NCBI GenBank assembly: GCA_002600635.1
Contig: CP021375.1
Coordinates: 149,274-213,273 of the forward strand
Direction: 5' to 3'
Source: Rhizobium sp. ACO-34A
GTDB lineage: Bacteria; Pseudomonadota; Alphaproteobacteria; Rhizobiales; Rhizobiaceae
Length of the DNA stretch: 64,000 nucleotides
A model generated the notes under the pieces. That model was not told the origin of the DNA, ran no database searches, and saw nothing but the letters and a program-made list of their open reading frames with translations. Both the position numbers and the translations under genes were made by a program. This document shows, piece by piece, positions 62,684-64,000 of the stretch; within the stretch, counting starts at the first letter, position 1; each line of letters begins with the position of its first letter.

Positions 62684-64000
62684 ATGCAGACGCATTTATC
62701 AACGACGCCCTTTGGGCGGCGGCCAATGTCGCTTGGCCAGATTTCAAGTCAAATGGCAGCAAAGGCCGTGAAGCCTGACGCGACCGCAAACAAATGGCAT
62801 GTGTTCCAGAATATCCGCGAGGCGAGGGAACTGCTCGGTGCGACGGATCGCTCGCTTGCGATCCTCAACGCCTTGCTGACGTTTCATCCGGAAACCACAT
62901 TGACGGGCGATGCCGAACTTGTTGTGTGGCCGTCGAACGAGCAGCTTGCCGCGCGAGCCAACGGCATGCCGGCCACGACGCTGCGCCGGCACATTGCGGT
63001 GCTTGTGGAGTGCGGCCTGGTTATTCGACGTGATAGCCCAAACGGGAAACGCTTCGCTCGTAAGGGCAGGGGTGGTGAGATCGAGCAGGCCTACGGCTTT
63101 GATCTGTCCCCGATCGTGGCGCGGGCCGAAGAATTCAGAGACATGGCCGGGGCGATCCAGGCTGAGAAAAAGGCCTTTCGTGTTGCAAAGGAACGGCTGA
63201 CGCTGCTGCGCCGCGATATCGTTAAGCTGATCGATGCGGGGATTGACGAACGTGTTCCGGGTAATTGGGACCGAATACAACAGGCGTATCAGGCGATCAT
63301 TGGCAGGCTGCCGCGCTCGGCGCCCCGTCAGTTGGTGGACGATATTTGCCTCGATCTCCACGCGCTCTACACGGAAATCCGTGACGTATTGGAATCTTTC
63401 ACAAAAGCTCAGATTCTGGACGCCAATGAGTCCCATTCCGGTCGTCACATACAGAATTCAAAACCAGACTCTATTTCTGAATCTGAACATGGCTTTGGAA
63501 ACAAAGACGAAGCGGGTGGCACGGTCGAGGAAATCGACAACGTACGGAGCTTGCCGAAGCGGGAACTGCCCTTGGGGATCGTTCTGGATGCTTGCCCTGG
63601 CGTGCGGGAACTGGCGCAGGGCGGCGAAATCCGCCACTGGCGCGATTTTGTGGCGGCGGCGGAGCTCGCCCGGCCGATGCTGGGGATCAGCCCGAGCGCC
63701 TGGCGGGAGGCCTGCGAGGTTCTGGGCGAGCAGCATGCCGCGATCACGCTTGCTGCTATCTACCAGCGGGCTGACCAGATCGGATCGGCCGGCGGATACC
63801 TGCGCAGCCTGACGGATCGAGCGCGCGAGGGCAAATTCTCGACTTGGCCGATGGTCATGGCGCTTTTGCGAGCCAAGCTTGAGGCTCAGAACGTGAGGGG
63901 CGACCGACCGCCCACCCCGGACGATGCCGCGGGAAGCAGCTCGGGACTGCGCGCCTCTGACGCATTGCTGAGAAGCCTCAGCAGGCCGAGACCGCAATGA
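62684..64000 (+). CDS. repC: RepC, replication initiator
   Basis: A 438-residue initiator, complete, with its stop at the last base of the window. RepC features are visible: N-terminal RRPMSLGQISSQM, the winged-helix region VWPSNEQLAARANGMPATTLRRHIAVLVECGLV, and a conserved C-terminal half (CPGVRELAQGGEIRHWRDF; SPSAWREACEVLGEQHAAIT). It initiates replication in cis at oriV, which in this family lies within repC. Its leader overlaps the ctRNA. Confidence 0.95.
   Translation: MQTHLSTTPFGRRPMSLGQISSQMAAKAVKPDATANKWHVFQNIREARELLGATDRSLAILNALLTFHPETTLTGDAELVVWPSNEQLAARANGMPATTLRRHIAVLVECGLVIRRDSPNGKRFARKGRGGEIEQAYGFDLSPIVARAEEFRDMAGAIQAEKKAFRVAKERLTLLRRDIVKLIDAGIDERVPGNWDRIQQAYQAIIGRLPRSAPRQLVDDICLDLHALYTEIRDVLESFTKAQILDANESHSGRHIQNSKPDSISESEHGFGNKDEAGGTVEEIDNVRSLPKRELPLGIVLDACPGVRELAQGGEIRHWRDFVAAAELARPMLGISPSAWREACEVLGEQHAAITLAAIYQRADQIGSAGGYLRSLTDRAREGKFSTWPMVMALLRAKLEAQNVRGDRPPTPDDAAGSSSGLRASDALLRSLSRPRPQ
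63440..63500. other. oriV: Candidate oriV (AT-rich patch inside repC)
   Basis: The stretch around CATACAGAATTCAAAACC and TCTATTTCTGAATCTG is clearly more AT-rich than the rest of repC and codes for a low-complexity linker. repABC plasmids initiate from such a patch in the middle of repC. Position is inferred from family knowledge. Confidence 0.5.

Overview
This window looks like the backbone of a conjugative repABC megaplasmid from a Rhizobiaceae bacterium of the Agrobacterium/Rhizobium type. The evidence is a complete repA-repB-repC cassette with two identical 16-bp parS palindromes and an antisense-RNA locus at the right end. There is also a Ti-type transfer system: traCDG, oriT, traAFBH, traM and traR on the left, and trbIHGF-L-KJEDCB plus traI on the right. 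Its quorum-sensing circuit (TraI synthase, TraR receptor, TraM antiactivator) and four TraR-box-like palindromes are present. The annotation is from reading the sequence alone; family names come from motif recognition, not from database searches.

Layout. 1-691: truncated IS110-type transposase. 0.7-8.1 kb: small, mostly uncharacterised plasmid genes (DUF932, DUF736, DUF3846-like, a zinc ribbon) separated by strong GC-rich hairpins, including a leader of about 110 bp duplicated before two genes, followed by a TumE/TumA-type toxin-antitoxin pair. 8.2-10.8 kb: small chromosome-like genes (DUF6074, cold shock protein, HU, WGR, XRE) with two frameshifted remnants. 10.8-21.0 kb: DNA-processing/transfer genes and their regulators. 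21.7-29.7 kb: an envelope-modification cassette with a three-domain glycosyltransferase, an OmpR-type response regulator, a stand-alone acyl carrier protein, a predicted exported FAH-family enzyme, a sensor kinase and a MipA/OmpV outer-membrane protein. 30.3-40.9 kb: an HxlR-regulated stress/efflux/redox group (thioesterase, EmrA/EmrB-like pump, SDR and NmrA proteins, Old Yellow Enzyme) with five copies of one 17-bp operator; a beta-ketoacyl synthase gene there is broken into two oppositely oriented pieces. 41.1-47.8 kb: L,D-transpeptidase, SDRs, TetR, tautomerase, epoxide hydrolase and AraC genes with several decayed neighbours. 47.9-59.7 kb: the trb mating-pair operon with traI. 60.1-64.0 kb: repABC.

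How it works together. TraR bound to the TraI-made signal should activate traCDG and traAFBH from the oriT region, a promoter ahead of traM, and the traI-trb and repABC promoters, so transfer and copy number would rise together. trbL is interrupted by a 1.5-kb IS3-like element flanked by a 10-bp direct repeat, so this copy of the plasmid probably cannot build its own mating channel unless the element excises or TrbL is supplied in trans. The accessory cargo (21-47.8 kb) sits between traR and trbI. Its two best candidates for undescribed biology are the two-component envelope cassette, with 10-bp-periodic GTTAC repeats in its divergent promoter, and the HxlR regulon. The duplicated hairpin leaders in the 0.7-4.4 kb region are the most unusual non-coding signal.
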